A stretch of 64,000 nucleotides of DNA from Sodalis endosymbiont of Henestaris halophilus (GTDB lineage Bacteria > Pseudomonadota > Gammaproteobacteria > Enterobacterales > Enterobacteriaceae), in assembly GCF_900161835.1 (NCBI RefSeq), contig NZ_LT897836.1, forward strand, positions 558,001 through 622,000, given 5' to 3'. Positions 61,110 through 64,000 of the stretch are shown in pieces; the first letter of the stretch is position 1, and every line of letters starts with the position of its first letter. The position numbers and the translations under genes were made by a program. The notes beneath the pieces are model-generated. The model did no database searches and was not told the DNA's origin. It was given only the letters and a program-made list of their open reading frames with translations.

Positions 61110-62288
61110 ATGAGTGTCACCATTATCGGTGGTGGTATGGCTGGTGCAACACTGGCACTAGCTCTTTCGCATCTGAGCCGAGGCACGATGCAAATCGATT
61201 TAGTTGAGGCACGGATGCCGGAAGACCGCGAACATTCTGTCTTCGATGCCCGTGCTATCGCGCTGGCGCAGGGAACCTGTTCCGATCTAATTGTGATCGG
61301 TGTATGGCCGTCATTGGAATCTTCTGCTACATCGATTACCCGGGTAGAGGTTAGTGACACAAATCACTTGAGTAAGGTTCAGATTACGGCCAGCGACTAT
61401 CGGTTGCCGGCATTGGGTTATGTCGTAGAACTACATGCGGCCGGTAAACGGTTATTTGACCTGCTACGCGAGGCTCCAGGTGTGCACCTGCATTGTCCAG
61501 CAATGCTTAAAGACATCAGGAGAGAGCGAGTGGGTAACTTTATTACCCTAGATAATGGTGTAGAACTAAACGCGTTACTAGTGGTGGCAGCGGACGGCTC
61601 GCATTCGCCGCTAGCTGCACAATGTGGCATCTCCTGGAGATGCCGGGATTATCAGCAAATTGCGGTGATCGCCAATATCAGCACCTCCTTATCCCATAAA
61701 GGAGGTGCTTTCGAGCATTTTACTCCGCATGGATCGCTTGGGTTGTTACCTATGTTCGGTGCAGGCAGTTCGTTAGTTTGGTGCCTACCGGCTACGTATC
61801 AGCGTGATATTATTGATTGGGACGAAGGGCAGTTTTGCCAAACATTACAGCATTTATTTGGCTGGCGGCTCGGTCGTATTACGACCGTTAGTGAGCGACA
61901 GTATTACCCGTTGTGGTTGTGCACAGCACAACGGCATATTTCTCACCGTTTAGCCCTGGTGGGAAATGCTGCACAAACACTGCATCCCATTGCCGGGCAG
62001 GGTTTTAATCTGGGGTTGCGCGATGTGATGACTTTAGCGGAAACCATAATACATGCTAAGGCGCAGGGGGAAGATATCGGCGATTACGCCGTGCTATCGC
62101 GCTACCAGCGTCGTAGGCAGTTAGATCAAGCAATGACCGTTGGTATTACCGATGGGCTTATTAATCTGTTCACTAATCGGCACGCATCGTTAGTGGCGTG
62201 CCGTAATCTTGGATTAATGGCTATGGCTCATATTCCATCGTTGCGAAATGTTCTGGCGCGTAAAACGCTGGGCTGGGTGGTCAGATAA
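61110..62288 (+). CDS. ubiH: 2-octaprenyl-6-methoxyphenol hydroxylase
   Basis: FAD monooxygenase adding a ring hydroxyl (position 1) in ubiquinone synthesis, part of the soluble Ubi complex near the inner membrane. 392 residues, the same length as E. coli. The FAD dinucleotide motif GGGMAGATLALAL is at the N-terminus, DARAIALAQGTC follows, ADGSHSPLA is the DG motif, and GNAAQTLHPIAGQGFNLGLRD is the second FAD motif. It begins three bases after the pepP ghost stop and is followed by ubiI after 33 bases. Because pepP is dead, its old role in carrying transcription to ubiH may persist without making protein. Confidence 0.97.
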   Translation: MSVTIIGGGMAGATLALALSHLSRGTMQIDLVEARMPEDREHSVFDARAIALAQGTCSDLIVIGVWPSLESSATSITRVEVSDTNHLSKVQITASDYRLPALGYVVELHAAGKRLFDLLREAPGVHLHCPAMLKDIRRERVGNFITLDNGVELNALLVVAADGSHSPLAAQCGISWRCRDYQQIAVIANISTSLSHKGGAFEHFTPHGSLGLLPMFGAGSSLVWCLPATYQRDIIDWDEGQFCQTLQHLFGWRLGRITTVSERQYYPLWLCTAQRHISHRLALVGNAAQTLHPIAGQGFNLGLRDVMTLAETIIHAKAQGEDIGDYAVLSRYQRRRQLDQAMTVGITDGLINLFTNRHASLVACRNLGLMAMAHIPSLRNVLARKTLGWVVR

Positions 62289-62321
62289 CCGAAAGCCAAG
62301 TAAACAAGGATTCAATAAGCT

Positions 62322-63539
62322 ATGCAGTCATTTGATATTGTGATTCACGGTGGCGGTCTAGTAGGTCTAGCGTTGGCCTGCGGCTTGCAAGGAACTGGAC
62401 TGCGCGTGGCGGTTATAGAGAAACATGCGCCGGAGGCGATTCTCTCTACTGTGCAGTCGTCTCTGCAGGTTTCAGCTATAAATGCTGCTAGCCGGCGTTT
62501 ATTGCATCATTTACAGGTTTGGGAGTTTATCACTGAGATGCACGCTAATCCTTATCTAGGCGTGGAAGTATGGGAGCGGGATAGTTTTGGGCGAATTTTC
62601 TTTGATGGCATTGGGCTTGGATATCCTGAACTGGGCTATATTATTGAAAATACAGTTATGCAGCAAGCATTATGGCGCCGCGCCGAACAGTTGTCTGAGG
62701 TGACATTAATTGCACCTGATACACTACGACAGGTGACCTGGGGTAAAAATGAAGTGTTAATTACACTTAATGATAATCGTATGCTTATCACTAGATTAGT
62801 TGTAGCGGCAGATGGTGCACGCTCTTCGTTGCGAACCCATGCCGATATCCCTATAATTTTTTGGGGCTACCAACATCATGCGCTAGTAGCAACCGTTCAT
62901 ACCGCGATGCCTCATGGCAATATTGCTCGTCAGGTATTTCACGGCGATGGTATTCTAGCGTTTTTACCGTTAAGCGATCCTCATTTAAGTTCTGTCGTCT
63001 GGTCTTTACCTCCGCCGATGGCACAAGAGCTTTTGATGGTGTCCGCTGAAGTATTCAACGCTAATCTGGCTATGTACTTCAGTTTAGCTCTGGGAGTATG
63101 CGAACTACATGGTGAGCGACAAACTTTTCCGCTTACTGGTCTTTATGCGCGTAATTTCGCTTCTCACCGCCTAGTGTTAGTGGGTGATGCTGCTCATACT
63201 GTTCATCCTTTGGCGGGGCAGGGCGTCAATCTGGGCTTTATGGACGTAGCGGAATTATTGGGGGAAGTTCGGCGTTTACGAAAATCCGGCAAGGATATTG
63301 GTCATTACCCCTACTTGCAGTTTTATGAGCGCCGCCGTAAATATAGTGCTGCATTAACTCTGGCAGGTATGCAAGGATTTTGTGAGCTTTTCGCTGGTCA
63401 ACAGCCGCTAAAGAAATGGGTTCGTGCCGCTGGTCTACAATTGGTAGACTCGTTACCTGGCTTAAAACTATGCTTTATTAAACAAGCAATGGGATTGAAC
63501 GATTTGCCGTCCTGGCTAGTATCTGAGCCACTTGATTAA
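62322..63539 (+). CDS. ubiI: 2-octaprenylphenol C5-hydroxylase
   Basis: Flavin hydroxylase (formerly visC) acting at ring position 5 in ubiquinone synthesis. 405 residues (E. coli 400). FAD motifs GGGLVGLALACGL and GDAAHTVHPLAGQGVNLGFMD are intact, as are the DG motif ADGARSSLR and the segment ARQVFHGDGILAFLPLSDPH. The end AMGLNDLPSWL is the family C-terminus with a short extension. Paralog of ubiH; both are kept, so aerobic ubiquinone-based respiration is probably functional. AAGGA precedes the start. gcvT, the next gene in E. coli, is not seen. Confidence 0.97.
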   Translation: MQSFDIVIHGGGLVGLALACGLQGTGLRVAVIEKHAPEAILSTVQSSLQVSAINAASRRLLHHLQVWEFITEMHANPYLGVEVWERDSFGRIFFDGIGLGYPELGYIIENTVMQQALWRRAEQLSEVTLIAPDTLRQVTWGKNEVLITLNDNRMLITRLVVAADGARSSLRTHADIPIIFWGYQHHALVATVHTAMPHGNIARQVFHGDGILAFLPLSDPHLSSVVWSLPPPMAQELLMVSAEVFNANLAMYFSLALGVCELHGERQTFPLTGLYARNFASHRLVLVGDAAHTVHPLAGQGVNLGFMDVAELLGEVRRLRKSGKDIGHYPYLQFYERRRKYSAALTLAGMQGFCELFAGQQPLKKWVRAAGLQLVDSLPGLKLCFIKQAMGLNDLPSWLVSEPLD

Positions 63540-63837
63540 ATTATTTTTTATTTTACTATTTTATATTGCATTGTTTAATGCAGGTGCCATACCACAGTGC
63601 TTAAAAAGCATAAATGTTGTCTTGAGATATAAATCTTTTATTGGAATTCCTTTTGTGTACGAAAAATTTTATTTTATGTAGTATACTATAATAGTTATAT
63701 TTTTTTTACGTTGCGTAGCTTTTATGAGCTATTTTATTCTCACAGGTAATGAATTTATAACGCTAAAATGTCTTAGCGGATCTAGTTATATAAAAGCACT
63801 TGGCGTGCGACACCAATATGTTGTTATATTTTCAAGT
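63540..63837. other. ubiI downstream spacer
   Basis: AT-rich, no gene and no gcvT remains recognised, so the gcvTHP operon that follows ubiI in E. coli is gone or moved. Confidence 0.5.
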
Positions 63838-63999
63838 CTAAATAATAACATTAACCTCATTATTTATCAGTAGATTAATGTTATTGGGTACGATACTGAC
63901 ATGTTCGCGTCCATCCTCCGTATAACTGTTATTGATATCACGGATGGCTGCCTCTGCTGTTTTTGCTTCATTTACTAGACCAATGATCTTATTTAAACT
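63838..63999 (-). CDS. C-terminus of an unidentified protein (runs off the window)
   Basis: On the minus strand 53 codons stay open from the window edge to TAG at 63838-63840. The sequence is mixed and hydrophilic (LVNEAKTAEAAIRDINNS, then REHVSIVPNNINLL), with higher G+C than the adjoining spacer, as expected for a real gene end or a young pseudogene. I do not recognise the family. The rest of the gene would lie beyond 64000. Confidence 0.45.
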   Translation of the reverse strand, partial: SLNKIIGLVNEAKTAEAAIRDINNSYTEDGREHVSIVPNNINLLINNEVNVII

Positions 64000-64000
64000 C

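Overview
The window looks like a chromosome piece from a host-restricted gamma-proteobacterial (Enterobacterales) endosymbiont. Every surviving protein reads as a close relative of its E. coli/Serratia counterpart at nearly full length. Only about 28% of the window is intact protein-coding sequence, plus about 5 kb of rRNA. The rest is AT-rich DNA in which several ancestral genes can still be read as in-place fossils. A Serratia symbiotica-type aphid symbiont with very low coding density would fit, but that name is an inference from overall character, not from a database match.

Layout. (1) 1-2356: end of dnaG, then rpoD, then the ileX-type tRNA. (2) 3.1-14.1 kb: a desert holding one tRNA-Arg(CCU). 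(3) 14.1 kb: a cold-shock protein gene. (4) 15.8-21.6 kb: a complete rRNA operon on the minus strand (16S, tRNA-Ile, tRNA-Ala, 23S, 5S) with P1/P2-type promoters and boxA sites, next to murI. The 23S gene carries an intervening sequence in helix 45. (5) 22.7-32.8 kb: an eroded block in which metL, metB and metJ ghosts lie in ancestral order before rpmE and priA. (6) 39-48 kb: tktA, yqgF, a yqgE ghost, gshB, an rsmE ghost, galP (with a perfect CRP site upstream) and metK. (7) 50-63.5 kb: epd ghost, pgk, fbaA, mscS, argP ghost, rpiA, then ghosts of serA, fau, the 6S RNA gene, zapA, ygfB and pepP, then ubiH and ubiI.

Function. What survives is core information processing (DnaG, sigma-70, rRNA, L31, PriA), sugar uptake and central carbon metabolism (GalP, Pgk, FbaA, TktA, RpiA), cofactor and redox chemistry (MetK, GshB, UbiH, UbiI), D-glutamate for peptidoglycan (MurI) and osmotic protection (MscS). 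What has died is amino-acid biosynthesis (met and ser genes, epd), regulation (MetJ, ArgP, 6S RNA) and accessory functions (PepP, ZapA, Fau, RsmE, YqgE). Methionine synthesis genes are lost while metK is kept, which suggests import of methionine and serine from host or co-symbiont.

No CRISPR array, insertion sequence, prophage or new multi-gene system was seen. The notable content is fossil: long stretches that look empty can be decoded as collinear pseudogenes, and a 129-codon open frame turns out to be the end of metB fused to the start of metL. Ghost boundaries come from alignment by eye against remembered enterobacterial proteins and are approximate.
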